This document shows positions 49,359 to 61,703 of a stretch of 64,000 bases of DNA, one piece after another. The stretch is taken from positions 1 through 64,000 of the forward strand of contig JAUXTN010000050.1 of the NCBI GenBank assembly GCA_030684355.1. The letters are read 5' to 3'. Both the position numbers and the translations under genes were made by a program. The DNA is from Pseudomonadota bacterium (GTDB taxonomy: Bacteria > Myxococcota_A > UBA796 > SXON01). Below the pieces are notes generated by a model. That model made no database searches. It saw nothing but the letters and a program-made list of their open reading frames with translations, and was not told the origin of the DNA. Numbering within the stretch: position 1 is the first letter of the stretch; each line of letters opens with the position of its first letter.

Positions 49359-50695
49359 AGGAGCGCGACGACCCCCGCTTCGCCGTGGATCGGCTCTGGC
49401 TCACGTTCAAGAACCCCGACGCCGAGCAGGCGCGATGGGCCGACTTCGCCGTCGAGATCCAGTCCTACGCCCGGCTCGGCATCGTGCTCCTGCTCGGCCT
49501 CTACTCGGCGTTCGTGCTCAACGACCTGTTCGTGCTCCGCGACGAGCTCCCGTGGATGCTCGCCCTCCGCTTCGGCTTCGTGGTGCCGTGCCTGGTCGCG
49601 GCGCTGGTCGCGTCGTACTCGCCGCGCGCGGCGCCGTGGCTGCGCGCGCACATCCAGGAGTACCTGCTCGGCCTCGGCATCGTCGTCTGCGCCGGCATGC
49701 TCGCGATGGGATGGGTGCTCGCCCCCGGGGCGACAGCCCAGCAGCTGTGGGTGGCCGGGCTCGTCTACCTCGTCACGTTGATGGGCGTGTACGGCTTCTC
49801 GCGCCTCCGCTTCGGCTATGCCGTGGGCCTCGGCCTCGCGACGACGGTGCTGGCGCTCCTCCTCCTTCGCCGCGCGCCTCCGCAGCCCGGCATCGGCCTC
49901 GTGCTCGCGACGTTCGGGATGGTGATGAACCTCGCGGGCGCCTGGATGACGCGCACCCTGGAGCTCCTCGGACGCCGGGAGTTCGCGCAGCGGCAGCTCC
50001 TCGCCGAGGCCCGCGCGCGCTCGGACTCGCTCCTCCGCAACGCGCTCCCCGTCGAGGTCGCCGCCCGGCTCCGCGCGGCGGACGGCGACCGCGTCGTCAT
50101 CGCGGACCGCCACGACGCCGTCACCGTCGTCCTCGCCGACATCGTCGACTTCACGCCGCTCTGCGAGCGCCTCCCGGCCGAGGCCATCGCGGCCCTGCTC
50201 GACAGCATGTACAGCCCCTTCGACGCGCTCTGCGCCGCCCACGGCGTCGAGAAGATCAAGACCCTCGGGGACGCCTGGCTGGCCGCGTCGGGCGTGCCGC
50301 GCGCCCGGCCCGACCACGCCATCGCCGCCGCGCGCCTGGCGCTCGAGATGCGCGCCGTCGCCGAGCAGATCGGGCCCGCCCTGCGCATCGGCATCCACAC
50401 CGGCCCCGCCGTGGCCGGCGTCATCGGGCGCACCCGGTTCGCGTACGACCTCTGGGGGGACGCCGTCACGGGCGCCGCCGCGATGGAGCGGGGGAGCCGA
50501 CCGGGCGGCATCCGGGTCAGCGCGGCGACCGCCGCGGCGCTCCACGGCGCGTTCGTGCTCGTCGAGGACGAGGACGGCGTGTGGCTCATGGGCGAGCGCG
50601 CGGACGAGACGCCGACGGTCACCGCTCCGCGTGCCAGGCCACAACCCGTCACCGAGGCCCCGCGGAAGGTTGCCCCACCCCCCCCGGGAAGCTAA
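49355..50695 (+). CDS. Membrane class III adenylyl cyclase, C1-like half (metal-binding)
   Basis: This 446-residue paralogue has six membrane helices (residues about 35-205) and a class III cyclase domain from about 230. Both metal-site aspartates are present: Asp262 in LADIVDFT and Asp306 in KTLGDAW. The transition-state pair is lost: in WGDAVTGAAAMER the Asn position is Thr372 and the Arg position is Ala376, exactly as the mammalian C1 half has lost them. It therefore complements the preceding gene. A Pro/Arg-rich tail of about 35 residues follows the domain. The ATG overlaps the preceding stop by 4 bases (ATGA). Confidence 0.88.
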   Translation: MKERDDPRFAVDRLWLTFKNPDAEQARWADFAVEIQSYARLGIVLLLGLYSAFVLNDLFVLRDELPWMLALRFGFVVPCLVAALVASYSPRAAPWLRAHIQEYLLGLGIVVCAGMLAMGWVLAPGATAQQLWVAGLVYLVTLMGVYGFSRLRFGYAVGLGLATTVLALLLLRRAPPQPGIGLVLATFGMVMNLAGAWMTRTLELLGRREFAQRQLLAEARARSDSLLRNALPVEVAARLRAADGDRVVIADRHDAVTVVLADIVDFTPLCERLPAEAIAALLDSMYSPFDALCAAHGVEKIKTLGDAWLAASGVPRARPDHAIAAARLALEMRAVAEQIGPALRIGIHTGPAVAGVIGRTRFAYDLWGDAVTGAAAMERGSRPGGIRVSAATAAALHGAFVLVEDEDGVWLMGERADETPTVTAPRARPQPVTEAPRKVAPPPPGS

Positions 50696-50719
50696 GCGGC
50701 GCGCGCTCTCGGGGTAAGC

Positions 50720-51820
50720 ATGGGTGGCATCCTCCTCCTGGAAGACGGACGCTCCTTCCGGGGCGAAGCCTTCGGCGCCCCGGCGACGAAGGTTGGCGAG
50801 GTCGTGTTCAACACGGCCATGACTGGGTACCAGGAGGTCCTGACCGACCCCTCGTACCGCGAGCAGATCGTCGTGATGACGACCGCTCACGTGGGGAATT
50901 ACGGCGTGAACCCGGACGACGTCGAGTCGGACGCGGTGCAGGTCGCGGGCTTCTGCGCCCGGCACTTCTCGCCGATCGCCTCGAATCATCGCAGCACCGG
51001 CACGCTCGCCGACTACCTCGCCGCAGCGGGGGTGCCCGGGGTGCACGGCATCGACACCCGCGCGCTCGTGCGCCACATCCGCAACAAGGGTGCCATGCGC
51101 GCGGTGCTCACGACGGAGGGGCTCGACGAGTCCGAGCTCCGCGCCCGCATCGAAGCGTGGCCCGGCATGGTGGGGCGGGACCTCGTCACCGAGGTGTCCA
51201 CGCCCGCGCGCTACACGTTCGCGGAGGCCTCCGGGTCGGTCGCGATGCCGCGCATCCACGTCCTCGACGGCGGGGTGAAGCGCAACCTCCTCCGCCTCTT
51301 CGCGCAGGCCGGCTGCCACGTGGAGGTGTTCCCCGCGACCGTCCGCGCGGAAGAGCTCGCGGACGGCGCCGGCGCGGTGTTCCTCTCGAACGGCCCGGGG
51401 GACCCCGCGGCGCTGCCCGGCATCGTCGGCGAGGTCAAGAAGCTCGTCGGCAAGACGCCGCTTCTCGGCGTGTGTCTCGGCCACCAGCTCCTCGGCCTCG
51501 CGCTCGGCGCCGACACCTTCAAGCTCCGGTTCGGCCACCGCGGCGGGAACCACCCGGTGCGCGACAACGAGACCGGCCGCGTCGAGATCACGAGCCAGAA
51601 CCACGGCTTCTGCGTCGACCCTGCCGGGATCGAGCGCGCGGGCGCGCGGATCACGCACGTGAACCTCAACGACCACACCCTCGAGGGCTTCGTGCACGCC
51701 GACCTCGGCGTCATCGCGGTCCAGTTCCACCCCGAGGCCGCGCCCGGCCCGAACGACTCGGCGCACCTCATCTTCGACCGGTTCCTGCGGTTTGCCGGCT
51801 CGGCCCGGAAGGAGGCGTAG
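50720..51820 (+). CDS. carA: Carbamoyl-phosphate synthase small subunit
   Basis: CarA supplies ammonia from glutamine to CarB for carbamoyl phosphate, the precursor of pyrimidines and arginine. The 366-residue protein has the N-terminal CPSase domain (FNTAMTGYQEVLTDPSY) and the class I amidotransferase triad: Cys in GVCLGHQLLGLALG, and His/Glu in VQFHPEAAPGP. The ATG is 24 bases behind the cyclase gene, so readthrough from the upstream operon is possible. carB begins on the base after its stop codon. Confidence 0.96.
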   Translation: MGGILLLEDGRSFRGEAFGAPATKVGEVVFNTAMTGYQEVLTDPSYREQIVVMTTAHVGNYGVNPDDVESDAVQVAGFCARHFSPIASNHRSTGTLADYLAAAGVPGVHGIDTRALVRHIRNKGAMRAVLTTEGLDESELRARIEAWPGMVGRDLVTEVSTPARYTFAEASGSVAMPRIHVLDGGVKRNLLRLFAQAGCHVEVFPATVRAEELADGAGAVFLSNGPGDPAALPGIVGEVKKLVGKTPLLGVCLGHQLLGLALGADTFKLRFGHRGGNHPVRDNETGRVEITSQNHGFCVDPAGIERAGARITHVNLNDHTLEGFVHADLGVIAVQFHPEAAPGPNDSAHLIFDRFLRFAGSARKEA

Positions 51821-55006
<3,186 letters not shown>

Positions 55007-55015
55007 GGCGCACCC

Positions 55016-55699
55016 TCAGAAGGTGAACCCCGTGGCGAAGTCGACCTTCGGCGCGACGGAGAAGCCCTGCTTCCCCACGCCGATGGTCGCGCCGCCGTGC
55101 GCCTCCACGGTGAAGATCGAAAGCGTGACCTTCAGCCCGGCCATCGGGCCGAAGGACGTGTGATCGGCGCGGAAGTTCCGGAAGTCGGGGTTCGTGAAGC
55201 CCACGTGGCCGCCGACGAACAGGCCGTTGTCGAAGCCGCCGATGATGTAGTCGCGCAGTTGGAGGCCGACCTCCATGCCGGTCAACGCACCGCCGCGGCT
55301 CCCCCCACCCCCCGTGACGTCCGGGGTGCCTTGCTGGCGCCGGCTCCCGCCGATGTTGCCGATGTCGCCGTAATCCCGGTTCCCGCCGCCGAGGTCGGGG
55401 ATGCCCGGTACGTCCGGGATGTCGAGGTTCTCGGCGATCCCCTTGGCCCGCGAGAGGCTCGTCGCCGCCGTCAGCGCGAAGCTCCGGGAGCCCCCCGTGC
55501 GGAACTCGACCGTCATGTCGAGCATCGGCTCGCTGGCCCCCGGGTATCCCCGGGCCAGGGGATCCTGCCCGGCCAGCCGCAGCGGCGAGACCGTGAGCGT
55601 GATGTTGCCCGGGCTCGGGTACTCCCCCGACCAGTCGTTCTTCAGCGGGTCGGCGGCCCATGCCGTCCCGAGGCACATCACCATCAAGCCCGTCAACAT
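55016..55699 (-). CDS. Outer-membrane beta-barrel-like protein
   Basis: This 227-residue protein starts at ATG 55699 (GGAGGGG upstream) with a signal peptide (MLTGLMVMCLGTAWAA). It is strand-rich, with Gly-rich loops and repeated aromatic strand ends, and it ends in FATGFTF, whose terminal Phe is the usual signal for outer-membrane insertion. A Gly/Arg/Asp loop (DLGGGNRDYGDIGNIGG) lies in the middle. No specific family was recognised. It is divergent from the ABC exporter gene and converges with carB, with 9 bases between them. Confidence 0.75.
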   Translation of the reverse strand: MLTGLMVMCLGTAWAADPLKNDWSGEYPSPGNITLTVSPLRLAGQDPLARGYPGASEPMLDMTVEFRTGGSRSFALTAATSLSRAKGIAENLDIPDVPGIPDLGGGNRDYGDIGNIGGSRRQQGTPDVTGGGGSRGGALTGMEVGLQLRDYIIGGFDNGLFVGGHVGFTNPDFRNFRADHTSFGPMAGLKVTLSIFTVEAHGGATIGVGKQGFSVAPKVDFATGFTF

Positions 55700-55836
55700 C
55701 GTCCCCTCCAGGATTGCACGGGACGTAGGCACTGGATCGCGCTCCCGCCGCCGCCGCGCGGGCAGGTGACAACTCGGCGCGCCGCTCCCGGCGGCGCTCG
55801 GAGATAAGAGGCGGCGATGTTCCTGGACTACGCATC

Positions 55837-57672
55837 TTGGCGGTGACGGCGCACACCCCCGAGCGCCCGGGCGATACGAGCACGATCGGCGGCGGGGCTG
55901 CCTGGAAGAGCGTGCCACGTACGGTTGCTCGAGCGCTTGGTCTGGTGGCGGGCACCAGCCCCGGGGCCACGGTCACCCTGGCGGCGCTCACCTTGATCGC
56001 GGGGGTGTTGCCCGCGGGCATCGCCTACGTCGGCAAGCTCATCGTGGACGCCGTGCTCGCCGCGAACGGCGACAGCACCGCCGCCCTGGAGGCCCTGGGC
56101 CTCGAAGCGGTGCTGGTCGTGGCGCTCGCGGCCGCTCAGCGCGGGCTCTCCATCACGGAGTCGCTCCTGCGCGCGCAGCTCGGGCAGCGCGTCAACGTGC
56201 TGATCCTGAAGAAGGCGCTCACCCTCGACCTCACCCACTTCGAGGACGCGACGGTCTACGACCGCATGTCCCGCGCCCGCCGCGAGGCGTCGTCCCGCCC
56301 GCTGGCCCTGGTGCGGCGGGTCTTCGGGCTCCTCCAGAACCTCGTGTCGCTCGTCGGCTTCGGGGTCCTCCTCGTACCGTTCTCGCCGCTCACGGTGGTC
56401 GTGCTCGTCCTGGCGGCGATCCCGGCCTTCTGGGCCGAGGCGAAGTACTCCGGCGAGGCGTTCCGGCTCTTCTCGTGGCGCACCCCGGAGACCCGCGAGC
56501 AGGCCTGGTACGAGACCGTCCTCGCGCGCGAGGACTACGCGAAGGAGGTGCAGCTCTACGGCCTCGGCCCGTTCTTCCTGGGCCGCTACGAGGGCATCTT
56601 CGACAAGCTGTTCGACGCCGACCGCCGGCTCACCATCCGCCGGGGCCTCGGTGGCTTCCTCGTCGGGATGGTGAGCACCGCGGCGTTCTACGGGGCCTAC
56701 GGGTGGATCGCCATCTCCGCGGTGACCGCGCGCATCACCCTCGGCGAGATGACGATGTACCTGCTGCTCTTCAAGCAGGGCCAGAGCGCGCTCGCCGCGA
56801 GCCTCTCGGCGGTGGGCGGCATGTACGAGGACAGCCTCTACCTCGCCAACCTCTACGCCTTCCTGGAGATGCCGGTCCACGTGCAGGCGGGCGGCGCCAC
56901 CGTCGGCCCCGACCCCGCGGACGGCCTCCGTTTCGAGGGGGTCTCGTTCGCCTACCCGGGGGCGAGCACCCCCGCGATCCACGACGTGACCCTGCACATC
57001 CGCCCCGGCGCGAAGCTCGCCATCGTGGGGGAGAACGGGTCTGGCAAGACGACGCTCATCAAGCTGCTCACGCGGCTCTACCAGCCCGCGAGCGGGCGCA
57101 TCCTGCTCGACGGCCTCGATCTGCGCGAGTGGGAGATCGGCACGCTCCGGGCGCGCATCGGGGTGATCTTCCAGGACTTCGTGCGCTACCACATCTCGGC
57201 GGGCGAGAACATCGGCGCGGGCGACGTAGCGGCCATCGGGGACGAGGGGCGGCAGCGCGAGGCCGCGGAGCGCGGGCAGGCGTGGTCCTTCCTGTCGAGC
57301 TTCCCCGAGGGCCTCCAGACGCGGCTCGGGCGCTGGTTCAAGAGCGGCCGGGAGCTCTCGGGCGGGCAGTGGCAGAAGGTCGCCCTCGCGCGTGCGTTCA
57401 TGCGCAAGGGGGCCGACATCCTCGTGCTGGACGAGCCGACCGCCGCGATGGACGCCGAGGCCGAGGCCCAGATCTTCGAGCAGTTCCAGGAGACGGCGCA
57501 GCACCAGATGGCGATCCTCATCTCCCACCGCTTCTCGACGGTGCGGCGGGCGGACCAGATCGTGGTGTTGGAGGGCGGCCGCATCACCGAGCGCGGCACC
57601 CACGCGGAGCTCCTCGAGCGGAACGGCCGATATGCGCGGCTCTTCCGCCTGCAGGCCGAGGGGTACCGGTAG
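55837..57672 (+). CDS. ABC exporter, fused membrane and ATPase domains
   Basis: The 611-residue half-transporter has six membrane helices in residues about 35-330 and a nucleotide-binding domain with Walker A GENGSGKTT, Q-loop (FQDFVRYHIS), signature LSGGQWQKVALARA, Walker B ILVLDEPT and H-loop ISHRFST. It is expected to work as a homodimer exporting a lipid, peptide or drug. Start at TTG 55837 is uncertain, and no good Shine-Dalgarno sequence is seen. It is followed at 57689 by a metallophosphoesterase. Confidence 0.9.
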   Translation: MAVTAHTPERPGDTSTIGGGAAWKSVPRTVARALGLVAGTSPGATVTLAALTLIAGVLPAGIAYVGKLIVDAVLAANGDSTAALEALGLEAVLVVALAAAQRGLSITESLLRAQLGQRVNVLILKKALTLDLTHFEDATVYDRMSRARREASSRPLALVRRVFGLLQNLVSLVGFGVLLVPFSPLTVVVLVLAAIPAFWAEAKYSGEAFRLFSWRTPETREQAWYETVLAREDYAKEVQLYGLGPFFLGRYEGIFDKLFDADRRLTIRRGLGGFLVGMVSTAAFYGAYGWIAISAVTARITLGEMTMYLLLFKQGQSALAASLSAVGGMYEDSLYLANLYAFLEMPVHVQAGGATVGPDPADGLRFEGVSFAYPGASTPAIHDVTLHIRPGAKLAIVGENGSGKTTLIKLLTRLYQPASGRILLDGLDLREWEIGTLRARIGVIFQDFVRYHISAGENIGAGDVAAIGDEGRQREAAERGQAWSFLSSFPEGLQTRLGRWFKSGRELSGGQWQKVALARAFMRKGADILVLDEPTAAMDAEAEAQIFEQFQETAQHQMAILISHRFSTVRRADQIVVLEGGRITERGTHAELLERNGRYARLFRLQAEGYR

Positions 57673-57688
57673 TGGGTTAGGGACGGGA

Positions 57689-58282
57689 GTGCGTACGCTC
57701 TTCGTCGGTGATGTCCACGGGTGCTCCAAGTCGCTGAAGGCGCTGCTGACGGCGGCCCGGCCGGAGCGCCTGATCCTGCTCGGGGACCTCTTCGCGAAGG
57801 GCCCCGACCCGCGCGGCGTGTGGGACCTCATCGTGGCCCACGGCGCCGAGGCGGTGCTCGGCAACCACGACGCCCGGCTGCTCGACGTGCTGAACCTCCC
57901 GGGTGACAGCGCGCACCACCGCGCCGCGCGCGCCCTCCCGGAGGAGGCCCTCGCGTGGACGGCGCGGCTGCCCCTGTTCCTGTACGGGCCGTGTTGGATC
58001 GGCGTGCACGCGGGGCTCCACCCCGAGTTGGGTGTCGCGGGGACGACCCGCGCGATGGCCATCACGATGCGGCGCTGGCCGGACGATCTCGACACGGAAA
58101 ATCCCTTCTGGTTCCAATGCTGGAAGGGGGGCGAGCGGGTGTTCTACGGGCACGACGCGGTGCGCGGCCTCCAGGTGCACCCACGCACGGTGGGGCTCGA
58201 CAGCGGGGCGGTCTATGGCAACCCGTTGTCCGGCTACCTGCTCGAAGAAGAGCGGGTCTACCAGGTCGAGGGGAAGCGCTAG
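57689..58282 (+). CDS. Calcineurin-like metallophosphoesterase
   Basis: This 197-residue enzyme has the metal-binding motifs GDVHG, LLGDLFAKGPDP (in place of GDxxDRGxD), GNHDARL, VHAGLHP and YGHDAV. This set resembles the PrpE/ApaH and bis(5-nucleosyl)-tetraphosphatase group of protein or dinucleotide phosphatases. The start is GTG 57689 with GGGACGGGA upstream. Its stop codon shares the CTAG at 58279-58282 with the convergent kinase gene. A link with the neighbouring Ser/Thr kinase is possible but not shown. Confidence 0.87.
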   Translation: MRTLFVGDVHGCSKSLKALLTAARPERLILLGDLFAKGPDPRGVWDLIVAHGAEAVLGNHDARLLDVLNLPGDSAHHRAARALPEEALAWTARLPLFLYGPCWIGVHAGLHPELGVAGTTRAMAITMRRWPDDLDTENPFWFQCWKGGERVFYGHDAVRGLQVHPRTVGLDSGAVYGNPLSGYLLEEERVYQVEGKR

Positions 58283-61200
58283 AACCCTCCCAGCGCCTCC
58301 GCCGCCGCCTGCCGGAACGGCTGGTGCCCGTGCTCGGTGGCACGCGCCGCCAGCTCCAGGAACCGCTGCCGCGCCCCGGCGATGTCGCCCCGGTCGGACC
58401 GCCGGTGGCCGTCGAGCGCGAGGACCCACAAGAAGAGCTCGATCCAGGACGCCCGCGACGCCTCCTCGAAGAGCGCGGCCCACGCGGGCCCCGGGGGCGG
58501 CTCGAGGAGCGAGCGTTGGACCCGCGCGTAGAGGTCGAGCTCGCGGAAGCCCGCCGCCGCCGCGACCGCCTGCGCCTCGTCGAGGATCGCGAGCGCGCCG
58601 GCGCGATCCTGGCGCCCAAGCCGCACCCGGACCAGCTCCAGGCGCGTCTCCACCGCGTAGAAGCCCGTGGCGGGCGCGTGCTCGGCCGCGTGCGCCGCGC
58701 GGGCAGGCTCCCCCTGGGTGCGCCACCAGCGCGTCGCGGCGGCGGCGAACGGGCCGCGCGGCTCGGCGTCGAGCGACTCGTGCTCGTCCAGCACCGCGGC
58801 CGCGCCGGCCACGTCCCCGCGCGTGGTCGCCACCGCGAGGAGCACCGCGAGGGCGAGGCTGCGCACGTCGCGGAGGTTGAGACGGCGGGCCACGACGAGG
58901 GCCTCCTGCGCGAGGAGCTTCGCGGCGGCGGCGTCTCCGCGCCCGACGAACAGCCACCCGAGCCAGGCCGCGGCCTCGGCGGCGCCCCCCCGCTCGCCGG
59001 CTTCGAGCCGGGCCCGGCGCGCGCGCTCGACGGCCCCCTCGGCCTGCGTGCGGTCGCCGAGCCACGCGCACAGGAGCCCGAGCCGCTGGCTGTGGCCCGC
59101 GATGCCCGGCAGGTAGGGCAGGCCGGCGGCGAGGCGGAGGCCGCGCTGGCACAACACGAGGGCGAGGCGGAGGTTCCCCTCGGCGATGGCCACGTCGGTG
59201 CGCACGGCGTCCAGGGCGGTCTGCTCGATGTCGCCGCGCCAGCCGCCGCGCAGCTCCTCGGCCCGGTCGAGGCCGCGGGTGGCGTCGTCGTACTCCCCGA
59301 GCTCGATGCGCACGGCGGCGGCGCGGACGCCCGCCCGCACGGCGATGTCGGGCGCCTCCGCGCTCGTGCGGCTCGCGACCGTCAGGTAGGTCACCAGGGC
59401 GGTGCGGGCGTCCCCGTGGCGCAGCGACAGGTCCGCGCCGAGCAGCGAGGCCTGGGCGCGCTCGACGTCGGACACGGCGCGCGCGGCGGCCATGGCGACG
59501 AGGTCCTCGCGGGGGCGCTCCGAGCCGATCGCGGAGGCGACCGACGCCCGGCACGCCGCGAGGGAGAAGCGGAGGCGGGCGTAGGCGTCGCTGGCGCGGT
59601 CGCGGGGGAGGGAGTCGACCAGCACGAGCCAGTCGCGGGCCTCGCGGAAGCGGCCCGCCCGCTCGGCCTCCAGGGCGGCGTGCACGGCCGGGGCGAACGC
59701 GGAGGCGACGTCGTCGGCGAGCAGGAGCGCGCGGGCGCGCGCGGCGTGGCGATCGGGCCCGGGGTCCTTCGCCCAGGCCGCCGCCAGCCGCAGGGCCTCC
59801 GTGGGCCGGCGGACGGTGCGGGAGAGCGCATGGGCACGCGCCGCCCCGCTGGCGACGCGGAACCGGGCCGGGGCCACGCGCTCCAGCGTCCCCTGGACCG
59901 TGAGCAGGTCCGCGTCGACCCCCAGCGCCATCCACCCCGCGAGGTGCAGCGCGCGGCCCTCCAGCGCGGCCGGGAACGCGGACGGGGGCAGCCGTGGCGG
60001 TGCCACCCCGCGTGCCCGCGCGAGCGCCGCCAGGCCGGCCTCCGTGGCGAGGAGCGGCGAGCCGGCGGGCGCGCGCACCTCGACGTCCGCGGGCACCATC
60101 GCCTGGGCGAGCGCGGTGGCCGAGGCGGCGTCGAGGTCGGGGAGGCGATGGACCGTCGCGAGCTGCTGGCGCACGAGCTCGTTGATCATCTTCTGGCTGC
60201 GCCGCGTCGCGTGGCGATCGTCCACGACACAGACGATGGCGAGCTCGCGGGGGGCCACGCGCGCGAGGCGGTCGAGCAGGCGGGCGGTGAACTTGTCGAT
60301 CTCGTCGAGGTCCTCGACCACGAGCAGGAGCCCGCTCCCCGCGGCGCGCACGAGCGCGGCGGACGCCGCACGCACCACCTCCTGCGCCGTCGCGGCGATG
60401 CCGGGCCCGGCCATCGGCTCGAGCGGCAGGTGCGGCCACATCTCCAGGAGCGGGCCGGTGTCGCCGCCGCCGACGGTGCGCCGCCACGCGGCGTCCGCGG
60501 GCGCCTCGAGCAGCGCCTCCAGGATCTCCTCGACGGCGCCGCCCGGCCGCTCCACCCGGCAACGCCCGCGCACCGTCCGCAGGCCCCCGAGCAGCGCGCG
60601 CCGCCGGATCTGCTCCGCGGTGCGCCGCCGCCCGCTCCCCGCCGGCCCCGCCAGCACGAACACCCGCGGCCCTTCGCCGCGGATCAGCGCCTCCGCGTGG
60701 TCGAGCACCGCCGGCGTGCCGATGTAGGCGTGGGGCTCGGGCCACTCCCGGCGCCCGCGGCCGTCGGCACAGGCGCGGAACAGCGCGGCGGCGGTGGCGG
60801 CGTCGGGGCGGTCGCGCGGATCGAGCGCCACGAGCTGGTCGATGACCGCGGAGACCTCGAGCGGCACGGCCGTGTCGACCGAGGCGAGGGGACGCGGGCG
60901 CTCCAGGCACTGGATGCGGAGCCAGTCCTGGGTGCGCGGCGGGCGCGGGCGCTTCCCGACGATCCCCTCGTAGAGCATCAGCCCCACCGCGAACAGGTCG
61001 CAGCGCGGCGTCAGCGGCTGCCCCGCCACCTGCTCCGGCGACATGAACGGCAGCGTGCCGACCAGCCCGCCCTCGCCGGTCAGGGGGTCGCCGTCGACCC
61101 AGGCGCGCGCGACGCCGAAGTCCAACACGTGGGGGAGGCCGTGGCTGTCCACGAGCACGTTCGACGGCTTCAGATCGCGGTGCATCAGCCCCGCGCGGTG

Positions 61201-61575
61201 TACGCCCGCGAGCGCGTCGCAGAGCGGCGGCGCCACGTGGAGGAGCCGCGCCACCCGGTCCGCCACGGTGTCCCCCGCCTCGATCCACGAGCGGATCGGC
61301 AGGCCGTGCACCACGTCCATCGCGTACCAGAGGTACCGGTCGTCCAGGCCCGCGTCGTGGACCCGCACCACGCCCGGCACCGAGAGCCCGCGCAACGCCT
61401 CGAATTCGCGCAGGAACCGCCGGTCGAGCTCGGGGTCCCCGCGGCCGCGCACCTTCAGCGCCACCTCGCGGTCGGCGCGCCTCGCCAAAAACACCGTCGC
61501 GGTCGACCCGCGGCCGAGCGGCTGGGACAACACGTAGGGGCCGAGGGAGGCGCCGGGGGCGAGGCGTTCGAGCAC
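58279..61575 (-). CDS. Ser/Thr protein kinase with AAA and helical-repeat domains
   Basis: This 1,098-residue protein starts at GTG 61575. The kinase domain (about residues 11-270) has the Gly loop GRGSTATVF, Lys41, HRDLKPSN (132-139), DFG (152-154) and the SPE of the activation segment, all intact. An AAA-16-like ATPase follows (about 285-480). Its Walker A is GPAGSGRRR, with Arg in place of the essential Lys, and its Walker B is LLLVVEDLDEID. The rest is Ala/Leu/Arg-rich helical repeat (TPR-like). This architecture is typical of myxobacterial signalling kinases. It converges with the metallophosphoesterase gene. Confidence 0.9.
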   Translation of the reverse strand: MLERLAPGASLGPYVLSQPLGRGSTATVFLARRADREVALKVRGRGDPELDRRFLREFEALRGLSVPGVVRVHDAGLDDRYLWYAMDVVHGLPIRSWIEAGDTVADRVARLLHVAPPLCDALAGVHRAGLMHRDLKPSNVLVDSHGLPHVLDFGVARAWVDGDPLTGEGGLVGTLPFMSPEQVAGQPLTPRCDLFAVGLMLYEGIVGKRPRPPRTQDWLRIQCLERPRPLASVDTAVPLEVSAVIDQLVALDPRDRPDAATAAALFRACADGRGRREWPEPHAYIGTPAVLDHAEALIRGEGPRVFVLAGPAGSGRRRTAEQIRRRALLGGLRTVRGRCRVERPGGAVEEILEALLEAPADAAWRRTVGGGDTGPLLEMWPHLPLEPMAGPGIAATAQEVVRAASAALVRAAGSGLLLVVEDLDEIDKFTARLLDRLARVAPRELAIVCVVDDRHATRRSQKMINELVRQQLATVHRLPDLDAASATALAQAMVPADVEVRAPAGSPLLATEAGLAALARARGVAPPRLPPSAFPAALEGRALHLAGWMALGVDADLLTVQGTLERVAPARFRVASGAARAHALSRTVRRPTEALRLAAAWAKDPGPDRHAARARALLLADDVASAFAPAVHAALEAERAGRFREARDWLVLVDSLPRDRASDAYARLRFSLAACRASVASAIGSERPREDLVAMAAARAVSDVERAQASLLGADLSLRHGDARTALVTYLTVASRTSAEAPDIAVRAGVRAAAVRIELGEYDDATRGLDRAEELRGGWRGDIEQTALDAVRTDVAIAEGNLRLALVLCQRGLRLAAGLPYLPGIAGHSQRLGLLCAWLGDRTQAEGAVERARRARLEAGERGGAAEAAAWLGWLFVGRGDAAAAKLLAQEALVVARRLNLRDVRSLALAVLLAVATTRGDVAGAAAVLDEHESLDAEPRGPFAAAATRWWRTQGEPARAAHAAEHAPATGFYAVETRLELVRVRLGRQDRAGALAILDEAQAVAAAAGFRELDLYARVQRSLLEPPPGPAWAALFEEASRASWIELFLWVLALDGHRRSDRGDIAGARQRFLELAARATEHGHQPFRQAAAEALGGF

Positions 61576-61650
61576 GAGCGGCAGTGTAGTACGGGAGCGG
61601 ACGCGGTCGGACCGACGGGCCCGCGAACGGCGCGCCGATCCCTCCACCCC

Positions 61651-61685
61651 AAAACGACGAACGCCCGGTCGGTGAGACCGGGCGT
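61651..61685 (-). terminator. Rho-independent terminator of the exported helical protein gene
   Basis: The perfect stem ACGCCCGGTC / GACCGGGCGT (61661-61670, 61676-61685) has a 5-base loop. On the minus strand it is followed by TCGTCGTTTT. It lies 18 bases beyond the stop codon of the gene at 61704 and upstream of the kinase gene. Confidence 0.8.
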
Positions 61686-61703
61686 CCGGGGAACCGCGCG
61701 CGA

